The translations under genes were made by a program, and so were the position numbers. From positions 186,001-250,000 of the forward strand of contig NW_020194512.1 in NCBI RefSeq assembly GCF_002865645.1: 64,000 nt of DNA, written 5' to 3'. Positions 22,021 to 36,800 of this stretch are shown here, piece by piece (positions within the stretch are counted from its first letter, which is position 1; each line of letters opens with the position of its first letter). Under the pieces are notes generated by a model. The model made no database searches. It had not been told where the DNA came from and saw only the letters and a list, made by a program, of their open reading frames with translations. Source of the DNA: Hyaloscypha bicolor E. Its lineage: Eukaryota; Ascomycota; Leotiomycetes; Helotiales; Hyaloscyphaceae.

Positions 22021-25000
22021 TGTCGGTTTACTAGTAATATATAGTACTATTATATATATGTAAAAGTATTATTTACGTATGGTTAGTAAAGTTATTATTA
22101 TCTAGAAGTAAGGATTATAGTATTATAATATTAATATGCGATCCCTAAATCTGCTAAGCCTAAAAGGGTCTAGTCTACTAGTCGAGTTACTAATGGGATG
22201 CGAGGTTATATAACTATATCCCGTATCCCATATCCTATTACTTATATCCTATATCCCGTATCCCGTAACTATATACGTGACTCCCAAAGGAATAGCTATA
22301 CTAATACTAGAAACCCTTTAAAAACGCGAAAAAACAGTATCTCTCTCCGATTATATACAAATTCCCTAATCCGGCCTAGTACTAGATTCCCAAATACTCT
22401 GTATATCCATATTACTTCTAAGGGTTTTGGTTATATACCAAAGGCTACGGCCTTTTATATATAACTTCTACTCTTATAATATCCTCTTATCCTATATATC
22501 CATTTTCTATCCTATCCATACTCGACCTATTCCTCTATATCTAATTATATGATATTTGTATTAATTAGGTACTTAAGGGTATTTATTAGCTTTAATTTCG
22601 TTATGGAATCGGCAGGATTCGATTCTCCCTTAATCCATTTGACTTCTGTGATTTCTCATTATTTATATATCTGGCAGAGGTATATTATATCGATTATTAG
22701 ATGCTTTTCTCGAGTGGTTCCTAATTTAATAAGGCATTCGTATAACGACTTTAAATCCGTATAGACTACTAGTAGTAGTTCCATTTCTAGTACTCTATTA
22801 ATTATAGATTTAACTAAAGCACCTATATTAAAACCATAAGCTATATTATAGAGTTCTAAAGCTAGAATACTTCTAGTAACTCTCTTATATTTAGTAGAGG
22901 ACTAGTAAATAATATTAGTATATCCAGTTCCGTCTATTAGAACTAGAATATATCCGATTTGAGAGAAGAGATCTCTATTATTTATAAACAAAGTATCTAT
23001 AAAAACGATTAAATATAAGGACTTCTTTACTAGCTTTACAAATCTCAGTTCTCTAGTAGTATTCTCAATTTGCTATTAAATACGCTTATTAAATGCCTTT
23101 ATATTAGTTTCCGAAGGTTTAATAGCTTAAGTAGTAATTAATAGATTATATAAAGCTTCTGGTTAATAGACTAATATAATATATACTTCTCTAATATACT
23201 AGGCAATATATTAGTCCTTAATAGAGAGATCTTAATAAATAGTACTCCTATTACTTATAGTAGTAGTATTCTTTATAGAAATAATTCGGAAGTTTTTATA
23301 CTAGTATTCCTATATAAGGGTAATTCTAGTAATATCCGTATAGATAATACCTCTATTAAACTTGAGATTATGGTTAATAGTAAGGCATTTATACTTCTTA
23401 GCCAAGAACTTAGCCTCTTAGAGCTTTAGTTACTTTGTCTTTACAAAATCGTTAGTTCTAATAAATAGAGTATTATTAGTTTAAAGGCCGATAATTCCAA
23501 AGGATTACTTACTATAGAGGAGGCAAGAGTCGTAAATTAACTATTTTATAGAAAGCTTATTAATATAGTAGGAATAGTAAGTCTTGAACTAGTAGTTCCT
23601 AGCTTCCGGTATATTATATAATAGTTTTATAACCTTTAGAACCGAATTATTATTTAGATTTAGCTCTCTAGTAAGCTTGTAAAGTAAGTTAATATAAAAA
23701 TTATAGTTAAGTAAAGTCGTTAATTAGATATAAGCTTGTGAGATATTATATAAATATAGTTCTATAGTATCTATTATTATAATAGTAATACTAAGAATAA
23801 TTCTCTAGCTAATATATTAAATAATAGGTAATTGCATTAATATTATATATTTCTTACTATTATTATAAGCTTGGATAACTAGTCTTGACTTCTTAAACTC
23901 TTTCTCTATACCCTTATTCTTAATCTCATTAATGAACCGGGAGTTAAAGATATATATCTCCTTTAGTACCTGAGATCTGGGAATAACCTCAAATATGCCC
24001 TTTTCTAGAAGGCCAGTAACTTTAACTTAATAGGAGTTCTCATATAGGTTATTATCCTATAGGAATACTATAAAATCCGGGTTCTTGCAAGGGTGTCCTC
24101 TGCTATACTTTAGTGGAATAGTAAGAGGAATTATACCTGTATTACCTTTAATATTATTATAAAGTTCGGAAATAGATTCAAGTTCGGGGCCATTAGTAAT
24201 AACCTTAATATTCCCTATATAAAAGGGCTTTACGGAAGTTAAGCGGAAAGTAGTATTACCGTATAGTAGAGCTAGTATATAGTTCTCTCTATTAATGGCT
24301 ACTAGCTTATATGGTTTATCTCAATTACTAGGTTAACTAGTATTTCCTTTATATTATATGAGAATATCCGAATTTAAGGGAAGTTTATAAATATTAGTAG
24401 TACTGGGACTATTTCGGGTATTTAGGGTATTTGTAATCTGGCATCTAGCTTAAAGCTTCTGAATTTCCACTATTGCTTTCTTAAGTACTACTAATTACTA
24501 TAATATAGTTAGTAATAAGGTATTATATTTGGTTATTTAAGGTAAAGTACTATAAACCAAGAGGGTTAGAATAATACTATTGGGTCTAGTAGAATTATTA
24601 ATGGCCTTAAAAGCTATTTGGAGTACGGTATCCTTATTAATTCTATTAATTTCGGCTATAATAATAAGATAAGTATATTGAATCGGGCTATAGTAGTATT
24701 CTATAATTCTAACGGAATTATAAGTTTCTATAAGAACGATTTTGGCCTTAGTTCCTATAGTATTTATAAGCTAAGTAAACTCCTTATTAGTAAACTACTT
24801 TCCGGTATCTGCTATAATCTAATTAGAAGGGCCTAAATAGATATTAATTTAATATTACTTTAGGGTATCTCAAGTATATAATATACTAATATTTTAAAGC
24901 CATTAGCCGGCTTAATATCAAGTACCTTTATTAATAATATAAAGTATAGACTTACCGGAAATATAGAAAATATTAATAATAATAGAATAGTTAAAGCTAA

Positions 25001-28000
25001 TATTGTCTTTTAGATTAAACTTAAATTATTCCGGTAATTATTCGAATTTCTGGTATTACTTATAATACTTTATAAGATACTTAAGGGCTTCTATATTAAT
25101 ATTATAGCCTGCTTGTTCTAGTATGTTTCGGAGCTTACTAATAAATAGATAACTAAAATAGTAGTATAGATATTATAATTTAACCTTTATAAGAAAGCAG
25201 GAATTATAAGTAAAGGATTCGGAAATAAAGCTTTATAGAATAGTATTCCAAAGCAGGAAAGAGTATCTAAAACATTATATTATAGATATAAAGTATCTAT
25301 TAGAAGTAATGAGATAATTAGTAAAATTATTAAAGTAGATTCCTAGCTTGTCTATATTAGCTAAGCTAAGTAAAAATAGAGTCTTTATAGGTATAATATA
25401 GAATTATACTTATCTAATTAGTATTCTTACTATTATAGATCTAATAGAGGATATAGATCTAATACTAAACTAGATATTAACTTGACTTTTAGTAGTTTCG
25501 TTAAGTTAGATACTATTATTAGTCTGCTATAAAGCTTGGAATTAGTTAGAACTAGCGGTTAAGAATCTAGAGGCTCCGGTATTAATTATAACTTTATAAA
25601 AGCAGTAAGTATTATATCTTAATATACTATTAATTATAAATATCTGGGTGTCTTTTATCTATAAAGGTATTAGTTATAGAAATAGTAGAAGTAGGGGCTA
25701 TAGGAGTGGCTAGGAAGCTTTTAATAGAAGTAAAATAGGAATTAGAGTAATATTTCTTTCTTTTGTCTATTTCTACTAGTAAGGCTTTAAAAGTATTACC
25801 TACTAGTTTATCCTTACTACTCTCGTTATTCTCTTCTCTTTCGAATTTGGTAATATACTATATATAAGTACTACTAAAGTATTTATTAAAGTTGCGGGTA
25901 TTTTGGGATCTAAATTAGTAAATGTTTCTATCCTTAAATTAAGCCTTTTTAGTCTTTTATTCCTCTGGTATATACTTCTATAAGCGGTATTCGGGTTTCT
26001 TATATATAAAATACGACTTCGGAATATAATTATTATAATTACAGGGCTTGAAGTAATTATTACGGGTTCCAAAGTTGCGGCTAGGTCTATATTAATAATT
26101 TCCGGACAAATAGTAGTTTAGAGGGTTTTGAGAATAGTATTATTAATTAGTAAAATAGGTTTTAGTAGTAATTTGTTATTTCTTCTTATAAGTAGTAATA
26201 GATAATTAGAGCTTGTTAATAAGCTGGCCAAGATTATTAGAAGGGTCCGAGACTATATATTAATATATTAGTAAGCCTTAATAGGAAGTAATAATCTTAT
26301 TATATAGGAATTTGGTACTTTATAAGGCAAGAGTAAGGCTATACTATAATTTATATAGGTTATTAATTAGTATTTGGACAAGCTCAAATATTGTCTTTTT
26401 AGGGTTCTTTACTATTATAGTTACTAAGGTAGTAGTATTCCATTTATCTAAATTTTAATAATAGAAACCGGGGCCTTTAAAGAAGCTATAGATATTCGTA
26501 TAGGCCTCTTTATATATATGGCTCGAGAGCTAGTTATTATAGAAGTAGTCTTATACTAGTTCCTTTAATATAATAGGAAAAGCTCTTGCTAGTGCCTCTT
26601 CTGGGAGCTCTATATATTAGTAAATATTAAGGAAGATAGTAAGTTTATAATTAAAACTACTATTAGTTTTATTATATTTCTATACTTTAGAGTATATCTT
26701 TACTACTTCCCTAATAAGCTTCCTAGTAGAAATAGTAGGTACTAATTAATAGTAGTTCGGGTTTGGTAGTAATACTAGTAGTAGTAAAGGTAGAAGTAGT
26801 AGATAGCCTTAATTTGGAAAAGGTAAATAGATAGCTTAATTTCTCGACTAAGATTATCTAGTTCCCTTATATCCAGTTCTATCTAAAGTAAGATAAACCG
26901 ATATAATAGGTCCCTAAAGAAGATCTATTCTAATTGGATTATTATTAATAATATTAGCTTTATTCTATATATTCTTTATCTCTTTTTAGGCAAGATTAAT
27001 AAAGAATTATATAATAGTAAGGTTTCTATAGTTCTGTTTAATATAGATATTACTATATCGAAGTTAGGCTCGAAAATTTTATATAAGTATATAGTTAATT
27101 AGACTATATACTATAGTATTAAAGTTTTTAAAGTTATCCTAGAACAGATCCTATAGATTATTATTACTCTTCCTATATAAGATATACTAATATATCTTAG
27201 TAATTATATATTCCTAAAGTTTAGCCTTTATTATAGTTACCGGATTAATACTATTCTCCTATTTCTTAATTAGTTCCTTTCTCTTATTAGTATTTATACT
27301 AGACCGAGTTCAGGTTCTCTCTAGTATATATATATGATTCGTGGCAGGAGGGGTTTAAAGGTAAGGTAGTTTATAGTAGGTTTATAGAAAGGGTTTAGTA
27401 GTAAAGGTATCCAGATGCCTGGTTCAGATACCAGATGCTATGATTCCGGGAGGGTCTAAAGCTCAAAGGACTCGATTTAATAGTAAAATCGAAGTAGTAG
27501 TTAAAGAGTTTTAATAGTATATATAGGGCATATATTCCGGAGAGAGGGTCCTATAGATACGGGTATTATATAAGTAGAAAAGATAGTTTCCAAGAAGGTA
27601 GTCTTGGGGCCAAAAGAAATTGGTTTTAAAAAATAGTAGAAGTTAAATAGATAGATAGTCAAATAGCTAACTGCTTATTAATTAGTAAGAGCTAGATATC
27701 TTCTCTATAGGCTACTAAATACTTTCGTAAAGTTAATAAATAGTTCCCCCCTTTAATATAGAATAGACTAGATTTGTCTTAGGCTATTAAATACTTTTAG
27801 GACTAATCTAAAATCTTCTCTAATCTATATATATAAACTAATTAGTATTGGTTTACTAGTAATATATAATACTATTATATATATATAGAAGTATTATTTA
27901 TATATAGTTAGTAAAGTTATTATTATCCAGAAATAAGGATTATAGTATTATAGTATTAATATATAATTCCTAAATCTGCTAAGCCTAAAAAAGTCTAGTT

Positions 28001-28131
28001 TACTAGTCAAGTTACTAATAGGATACGAGGTTATATAACTATATCCCGTATTCTATATCTCATTACCTATATCCCGTATCCCGTATTCTGTAACTATATA
28101 CGTGACTCCCAAAGAAATAGCTATACTAATA
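22021..28131 (-). mobile_element. 6.1-kb LTR retrotransposon (copia-like), nested in gypsy
   Basis: Two 286-bp LTRs (22021-22306 and 27846-28131) bound a 6111-bp element. Target duplication GTTTT is present at 22016-22020 and 28132-28136. Minus-strand coding traces run right to left. Near 25,940-26,040 there is a stretch resembling a copia-type zinc knuckle with its cysteines lost (ILYIRNPNTAYRS). Near 22,670-23,000 lies an RNase H region (SQIGYILVL, SSTKYKRVTRSILALELY, KLGTTREKHLIID). It is clearly less AT-rich than the gypsy DNA around it, so it inserted later or went through fewer RIP cycles. The copia assignment rests on the RNase H and zinc-knuckle wording and is moderate. An intact relative of its LTR is at 53628-53847. 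Confidence 0.78.
22670..23000 (-). pseudogene. Retrotransposon RNase H remnant
   Basis: The minus strand reads an RNase H-like domain: SQIGYILVL, then SSTKYKRVTRSILALELYN, then VVYTDLKSLYECLIKLGTT and EKHLIID. The acidic catalytic positions are partly kept (TDLKSL where active copies usually have TDSKSL). It belongs to the element at 22021-28131 and lies near its 3' LTR, as expected. No intact frame links it to the rest of pol. Confidence 0.6.
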
Positions 28132-29616
28132 GTTTTCTTATATATAGCCTTAATTTATTAATTATTAATAGTATAATATTAAATAAAGCAAATAATATTA
28201 ATAGAAGAATTATTATAGTATATATATACTAATTTCTAAAGCTTTAATAAAAGCTTTTTATTTAGTTTATATTTAATATCTTAAAGATTAATATTATTTT
28301 TTATAAATAGTTATAAAAAATATATAGAATTCCTAAAATATTTAATTAGAATATATTTAAAGCTTATTAAAGTTATAGTAAGTATTTTATATCTTATTAA
28401 AATTAAAATACAGTTTCTTTAAATAAGAATATAATTCTAAAAGCTAATAATACTAATTTGAATTATTTTTTATTTATATAAGAATTAGTTATAATAAAAG
28501 TATTATTAGTAAATTTACTAGAAATATAAATAATTTTAAGATTTTTAAAAAAATATAAATTAATATTTCCTTATAATTTATTCTTAATCTAAACTAGCTA
28601 GTTATTAAAAATAATATAATTTCTAGTAAAGAGAATTAGATCTAGAAGCTTAATAACTCTAGTATTTCTAAAGGAAATATAAAATATAGGAAATTCTAAA
28701 CGGAAATAAGTAAGAGATAATTCGGAATTCTTTTAAAAAAAGTTTAAAATAGCCGGAATTATAGAAATAATAGAAATAAATAGAATAGAAATAGCTAAAG
28801 CTATTATAAGCTAATCTATTATAGCTATATAGTATTTAATATTATTCTCGAGCTTAGTATTATAAAACTTAGTATTTTTAAAAAGGCTTTTAATATCTTT
28901 ATAGCTTATTTTATATAAAATAGCCTTTTTGAGATTTTTCTAATAGCTAATAATAATTAAATTAATATTAGAAAACAAATAATTAGTTTTTTAGTCTATT
29001 TATATAATTCTTTAATAATAATAAGCTAATTAATATATAGGAGCTTTTTAATAAAAAAAAGGCCTCTTTTTTTTATAGATTTATTTTAAAAAAAACTTTT
29101 AGAAATATTAATAAAGTATTTGATTTAGAAAAGGCTATTAATAAAATAACCTGAATTAATAGAAGCTTTAGAAAAAATTAATATTATTGCGGATTATATA
29201 ATATTCTAAGAAATTGATCTATTATACTTTTTTTTAATTATATTCTCTCTAGTAATCTCGTTACTAGTATATATATAGGGCTTATAAGATTATAAAATAG
29301 GGCTTAAGAATAGTAGTTAGATTACTAGCCTATAAATACTTATTATTCTAGAACTTAATTAAAGAATAGCTTTTATTTAAGGTTTTTTAATTTTCGGATT
29401 TTTAAAAAGATATCTAATATATTACTAATATATATTTATAAAAGTATAAATACCTGATTTCTTTAAAAGTTCTAAAGCTTTTTGCTTTTATTATTCTAGA
29501 ATATATTACTTATATTTCTAAGATTTTATTATTTTAATAATACTAATATTTCTAATAGTTCTAAATTAGTTTATTTGAAATCCTTTATAAAATTAAAAGA
29601 AATAAGCTTTAAATAC

Positions 29617-29894
29617 TATTATAAATATAGTATTTAGGGCTTAGAAAGCAAAATAAAAGATCTCTTATAAAAACGATTTAAAGCTAAGAAATAGAAAACT
29701 GAAATATAAAAGGCTATAAGAGAATATATATATCTTATAATATACTAATCCCGAAGAAACTTAGTTTTCTAAATATTTCTAATATATTCCAAATATACTT
29801 CCCTAGTAAGGCAGTCGTATTATATATATCTAGAAGATATCTAGTATTTAACTAGCCAGGTATCTCAGATATTAGATATCTAGAAATTATAATA
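29617..29894 (-). repeat. RIP-mutated 5' LTR of the first gypsy element
   Basis: About 278 bp, aligning along its full length to the LTR at 11056-11330. The ends TGTCACG and CGTGACA have become TATTATA and TATAATA. The differences I checked are almost entirely transitions. Confidence 0.8.
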
Positions 29895-30426
29895 CTAGCT
29901 ATTAAACTTTAAAATTAACTTATAATATATATAAGGTTATATATAACTTAAAGATATATAATAAATCTTAAATATTATAGGTATTAATTAGGGAAATTAA
30001 TAGTCTTTTAATATTATAATTATATTACTATTTATATTATAAGTTTTAGACTTTTTAATTACTAAATATATATATATATATTATTAGAATCTTTTATTTA
30101 GAAAAGTCTTTTTTAAATCTTATAAAAAAGATAAAAATTAGTTCTATATTAAATTTAATATTATAGTTTTATAACTTATTAATATATTCTATTATTTTAT
30201 TATTTACTAATAAATATCTTATATTATTTAATTAAGATTTTAATTTAATATAATATAATTCAAACTCTAAATATTTTTAAAATTATATTTTATTTTTCGA
30301 AATTTAAAAGCCTTATATATTAAATTCTAGTTTTTAAATAATTTTATATAATAATTATAAAAACTAAAATTTATATTAAAATTTCTTTTTTAATTAATAA
30401 TATATAGAATATAATTTAAAACTAAA
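29895..30426. other. AT-rich DNA between two retrotransposons
   Basis: RIP-like composition, no open frame or recognisable repeat. Separates the first gypsy 5' LTR from the minisatellite that hosts the second gypsy element. Confidence 0.5.
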
Positions 30427-30548
30427 TTAATAATATAATATTATTAGATATAATATTATTAGATATAATATTATTAGATATATATTATTAGATATAATAT
30501 TATTAGATATAATATTATTAGATATAATATTATTAGATATAATATTAT
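30427..30548. repeat. 15-bp minisatellite, left part
   Basis: About eight tandem copies of a 15-bp unit containing TATTATTAGATATAA. It continues at 38375 on the other side of the second gypsy element, so the array was split by that insertion. Confidence 0.85.
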
Positions 30549-30846
30549 TATAAGGTATTTATTAGTAGGTAATAAGATAATAGAATAAATTAGTATATTA
30601 TAAAACCATAGTATTAAATTCAGTATAGAACTAATCTCTGTCTCTCCTATAAGATCCAGGGAAGCCCTCTCTAAATAAGAGGCCCTAATAATATATATAT
30701 AATTAGTAATTTATAAGCCTAATATATATAATATAAATAGTAGTTAGTTAGGATATTAAAGGGCTATCGAATTCCCTAATTAATATCCGCAATATCCGAG
30801 GTTTATTATATATCCTTAAATTATATATAATCCTATATATATTATA
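30549..30846 (-). repeat. Left LTR of the second gypsy element
   Basis: 298 bp, starts TATAAGGTATTTATTAG. Compared with the right LTR it carries more TpA, for example where the right copy keeps CACGTGCGACC, so RIP acted unequally on the two LTRs. Confidence 0.85.
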
Positions 30847-33800
30847 ACTATATCCCTCTTTTAGAATCTTATCTCTAAAATCCATTAATTTATCCTAGTA
30901 AATATTTAATTAATTATTTATTTAATTAATATAAACTTCTAGTATCTTGGGAAATAGTTTTACTAATATAATCTAGATAATAGATATAAAAATCATCTAA
31001 TTAGATCAGGGCTAAATAAGCGAGAAGGAAGGGTAATTATATTTTAGATATAGGAACTAGCTAGTAATTGCAATTTCGTTTGGGATCTAAGTATTCTAAT
31101 TAGCTTAATTCAAAGTACTAAGATACTATCCTACGAAACTAATACTACCTATTAGATCTCGTATTAGAATAATCTAAATAGCTATATAGAAAGTATTTAA
31201 TAAATATTTATATAAGAAACCTATATAAATATTTCTGAGATTCTAGAGATTATTTATAGGCTCCTAAAAGTATGTATTAATTGGTTATACTAGTTTCCGA
31301 TTAGGACTAGTATGAAAACTAGTAGTTAATCCAAGTAATTTTTTACCTCTATAAAAGGACCTCTTTATATTACTATATACTCTCTTTCTTTCTAATAATT
31401 ATATATATAACTTTTTCTATTATTGCCTTCTAGCCTCTTTTTCTACCCTTTTCTAAGTCTTCTTTAATTATTTTTAATTAATTCTATAATATCTTCTTCT
31501 GGCTTTATTATCTATTCCTATAATAATAAGTATAAAGGTAACCTTATAGCCTTCTTTTCTATTACTAGTAAATACTTGAAATATTTTAAGTATTTGCTTA
31601 TTAATTCCTTTATCTTATATACTATAATACCTGGTAAGAAAAATTATAACTATTATAATAAGAGTTCTGAGTCTTATATATTAGTAAGTTCTTTAGCTTT
31701 AATATTTATTAAAGCTAATATAATTTCAGATTCCTTACTACTTATTAGAGGCTTGCTAGTTCTGGAAAGATACTATTATAATCTTTAAGAAATTTCTTAA
31801 AATATATCCTAAATAATATTATACTAATAAGAATAATACTATTAATTAGGTTTTCAAAAACTAGAAGAATACTAATAAGCTTTGGAATTCTTCTTCCTAT
31901 CTTAATAAGGCAAATAATAATATTACTTGGGTTAGTATTCTAAAGATAAGTTTTTTCTAATATACTTAGATATTTATTAATTCCTTAAAGAAATACTATA
32001 ATATCTATCTTTAAAGTATTAACCTTATTACTAAGCTTACTACCGAGATTACTAAGTAATTTACTACTAGTACTTTAAATACTAATAATATAATACTTAT
32101 AGCTATTCGGGACCTGACTTCAGAAATTCGGGCCTTCTATAAGATATATATAGCTATTATAAGTTCCTTACTTACTTTTCTTAATATTCTTAATACTAAT
32201 ATTATTATAGTATAACTATATCTTATTAAGAAATAAGCGGATTCCGGAAAGTATTAGCTAATTCTTTACTAAGTCCTAAATAGGGCCGGTATTTAGTATT
32301 CTTGCTTTAGAAATTAGGAATTTATAGGAATTAGAATTTATTTATTTGAGATACCTATAGCTAGTCTATTTATAATAAATCTTTCTTAATCCTAAACCTT
32401 TTTCTAATAATTTAAATATAATTCTTATAAGCCTTAATAAAACCCTAGAAAACCTTTATAGATAAAAAATCTAGAGAAAAAGTATTTCTATTACTATTCC
32501 GGGTTTTTTCTTGGCTATCCAGATCCTTTCTTTCTTTTAAATAGCCTTTTTCTTAGTAGTCCAGAATTCTTTTTAACCTTAAGAGATTATTAAAAGATAA
32601 TTTCAGATTCTAAGCTATAGTTTTGGTTATATGATTTTAGAAGTTCCTTAGAATTTTTAAGATTAGGGAAAGTAAATAATTAGGTATTATAATCTTTAGG
32701 CCAGGCTTTCTATTTAATTAAATACTATTATTTCTTACTTCTATTATTTTATTAATAATTAATAATAGCTTCTATTTCCTATTCTTATTCTTTATTATTA
32801 TTTACTAATTCTGGAAGTTCTCCGGAGAGATATAGGTATAGCTCCTAACTCTTTTTTACTATATACTTTTTAAAAAAAGAAATATAGAAAGTTAAATATA
32901 AATAATTATATATATTTAGTAATTCTAACTTATATACTAAATTACTAATATATTCAAGAATTCTAAATAAATCTATAAATTTTGGCTTAAGCTTTCCTGC
33001 CTTAAGTTTAATATTTCTTATTAATAGTATTATCCAGGCTCTTTTAAAGTAGTATTTAGCTAACTAATACCTATTATAATAGGTTTCCCGGTTATTTTAT
33101 ATATAATACTATAAATCCTCAAGCTTTCTCTATTCTATTTTAAGGATTTCTAGCCTCTTATATATAGCTAGTACCTCTTTTATAATCCTGTTCTTAGGAT
33201 TCTATAGAAATTAAGAATAGTATCCGTAATATATATAGAAAAATATATCCTATAAAATCTAATATTTTGAGTTATTATATGCAAATTCCGTAAAAAACAA
33301 CTTCTTAAACTAGTTATTCTTTTAGGTATTATAATAATATCTCAGATAATATTTCAGGGCCTGGTTCTGCCTTTCTATCTAACTATTTGTCTAAGGATAG
33401 TAAGCTATATTTAAATACTATTTATATATTAAATAGAAGTAGAAAGCAAACTAGAACTAGCTAGTAAATACTATTTCTCGGTTAGAAACAATTCTATTAG
33501 GGAAGCTAAGGATTAAGAAAATATGTTTTTATATAATCTTAATAAGTTCCGGAAAGTTAATAGTCTTATAATATATAATATATCTTACTATTTTAGAGTA
33601 CTAGTTAATAACTATAAGAATTATATTAAAATCGGGATCTCTTACCGGGTTCTTATATAGTAGTAAACCTATAATAAAATCTATAGAAATCTTATTCCAG
33701 GATCTCTCAGGCTATAGTAAACTACTAAGTAAACTATATAGCAAATATCTCTTTATTTTAACTCTCTAGTAAATATTATATTCTCGATAATAATTACAAA

Positions 33801-36800
33801 TATTTCCTTTTATATTCTCCTAATACTAGGACCTTCTAAGAAGCTCGAGAGTTTTCTCTACTCTATAGTATCTAGCTATTAGGTTATTATAATAAAGCTT
33901 TATAACTTCTTAATATAAAGCGGGATTATTAGGTATAATAATTCTTAAATAGTACTTGAATAGGCCCGAATTATTTTTCCAGATTTCTTTTCCCTTAGTA
34001 TCTTTCTTACTAAGCTTCTATTTTATAATATTCTAATATTAAGAATTATTTCTCTAAGCTACCTAGATAATATCCAGAAGGGATTTAGATAAAGGAGCCA
34101 GTACTATAGCTCTTTTAGTAGCTATATATATCTATATATAGGGAATTAGATATTTATAACTATCTAATTTAAAAACTCGAGAAACCGAGAAGTCTTTGAT
34201 TTTATTAAGTAATATAATTATAGATATCCTTATTATCTTAGCTATAGTAGTAGAGCCTTTAAGGTATTTCCCTATACCTTATTTCTTAATTAATTTTATA
34301 ATTAAGGGATCTATAAGATAATCTATTTATTTGTCTTATAGTAAATATTTCTTCTTAGCTATTATAAATATAGTAAGTATTAAATAATACCTATTCCAAA
34401 GAGAGAACTCTTTAGATATCTATAAGAACCTCTAAATTATAACTATAAAAGCTCCCTTTAACTTGTTCTAAAAGATTAGAAGCCAAGTTATATTAATAGA
34501 ACCTTCTTTATAATTAGGTCTTCTACTAGGTCTATTTACTAGGTTTAAGGCGCCTCGATAGTAAATAATATTAAAATCATATATTACAAGATATATTACC
34601 TAATATACTTAATAGTTTTCTAAATACTTTATTTCTATAAAATATTAGAGGTTATTATAGTTTATAATAACCTCGATTATAAACCTGGATCCTTTAAGGT
34701 AATAGTACTAATACTTAAAGGCTTTAATAATCGCAAGCAGTTCTCTATTATAGGTACTATAGTTATATTTGGCTCCGGAGAGTTTCCGGGACTAGAATAT
34801 TACTAGATACTAGTATTTTTTTGGGCTATTACTAGAATTAATTTATTATAAAATAGTACTAGTAATTATGAATTTTAATATATTAGTTTTAATATGAATT
34901 TTCTTGAAAGAATTAAAATAGACTAGAATAGGTATTATAATAAAAGCTTTTTTTAAAGTTTTAAAGCTTTTAGCTACTTTATTTATCTATATAAAGGAAC
35001 CGGATTTCCGGCCCTTTTCTATTTCTTTTAAGAGATCTATTAAGCCTATAGTTACCTGAGAATAATAGTAAATAAACCTGTAGTAGAAATTAGTAAATCT
35101 AAGAAATACTTAAATATTATAGAATAATTCTGGTTCTAGCTATTTAATAATACTACGGACCTATTTAGGATCCGTATAAATACCTTCTATTCTAATAAGG
35201 AAGCCCAAAAATTCGATTTCCTTAATATTAAACTCGTATTTACTAAGTTTATAAAATAGATTATTTTTATATAGTCTAGTAAATACCTGGCAAATATAAT
35301 TATAATATTTATTTTTATTTTGGGAATAAATAAGGATATTATCTAAATAAATAATTATAAAATAATTCAGAAGCCTTATAAATATAATATTAATATATAT
35401 TTGAAATATGACTAGTATATTAGCTAGCCCAAAAGGTATTATAAGATATTCAAAATAGCTATAGTAGGTCCTAAAAGCCGTCTTTTATTTATATTCTTTA
35501 TAAATTCTTATCTAATAATATATATTCTTGAGATTTAGCTTTATAAAAATCTTGGCTTCTCGGAGCTAGTTAAGGGTCTTATTAATAAGAGAAAGCAAAT
35601 ACTAATTCTTAATTATAACTTAGTTAAGTCTATAATAATTAATATAAAGATATAGTTCTCTATTCTTCTTAGAAACAAAAAGAATAGGCATTTCTACTAG
35701 GCTTTTACTAGGCCTTATCTAATATTTATAAAGCATATCCTGTAAATATAGATATAATACTTCTAGTTAGGTCTCTAATAGATTATATAAAGGCCCGTAT
35801 AGGACCGTACTATCTATATTAATAAAGTATTTAATACTACTAAGATTAGGAAGTTCCGAAGCTTTATTAGGATTAAAAACCTCTAAGAAGTCTTTATATT
35901 TATTATTCCGGAGATAGATAGGTATTTCTAAGGCCCCTTTCCGGAGAATATTAATTTGTTATATTAAAACTCCTGTTTAGTATTACTAGAATCATATAAT
36001 AAAGCAAAGATCTAGTAACTATTATAAATATATAAAGCCTATTATTTAGGATAATTATATTTGCCTTTAGTTAAGAATAAGACTTAAGGTACTAGCTTAG
36101 GATACCGGTTAAGCTTCTTACCGAATTCTTTTAGTATTAGGATCTTAATATTATTAGGCTATATAGATATATATATTTATTATTTCTTAATATAGTTTAT
36201 ATATTATATAAAAGTTATTTTATAAAATTCCATATTAAAGACAAGGCTATAAGAGCCAATATTTTTATACCTATAGAACTAGAGCTTAAAAGAATATATC
36301 TTACTATAATTATCTATAATAAATACCTTAAGATTATAGGCTTAATAGATTTTAAATCTATTCTTATAAAAGGTTATAAACTCTTAGTTATACTTAGCTA
36401 AAGTAGTAAAGCCCCGGCTTTAAGTCCAATTATTATTAAGGAAGTTATAGTCTAATCCGATATTATTAAGTCTGCTATATATTTCTAAGGTACCTACTTC
36501 TAGCTATATTAATCTTATTTAAATAGTTATACGAAATAATATACCTTTTTTATTATAGCCAAAATTATTAATATTTAAGATTTGGCCTTTCCTTTTCCCT
36601 ATTTCTTAGGAAAATCTCCTCTAGAGTACTCTTTTATAGTAATAGTATTAACCTACTTCTATAGATACCTTAACTCTTCTATAGTTTTGGCCTTATTAGG
36701 GTTCTGCCAAGCCTATTTAATATACTTGAAATACTTTATATTTCCTGAAAAATATCCTTTCTATCTATAAGTCTAATAAACTATACCTAAAATAGAACTA

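Larger units (their letters stand above)
18236..29616 (-). mobile_element. RIP-degraded Ty3/gypsy body, interrupted by another element
   Basis: Extremely AT-rich, with stops in all frames and few CpA or TpG dinucleotides. Traces of the polyprotein remain on the minus strand. Near 20333-20352 the reverse-transcriptase core reads FNNILIY, where active elements have DDI; both Asp-to-Asn changes are what G-to-A RIP makes. Near 21785-21840 a zinc-knuckle-like YYNYNEFGYYIR remains, consistent with a CCHC box whose Cys and His codons were mutated. The segments 18236-22020 and 28137-29616 are parts of one element separated by the insertion at 22021-28131. Gag lies to the right and pol to the left, matching the minus orientation and the 5' LTR at 29617-29894. 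Confidence 0.72.

Noticed and set aside
24618..24836. 72-codon plus-strand frame in the nested element
   Set aside because: It lies opposite the element's coding strand in RIP-altered DNA and has no retrotransposon motif.
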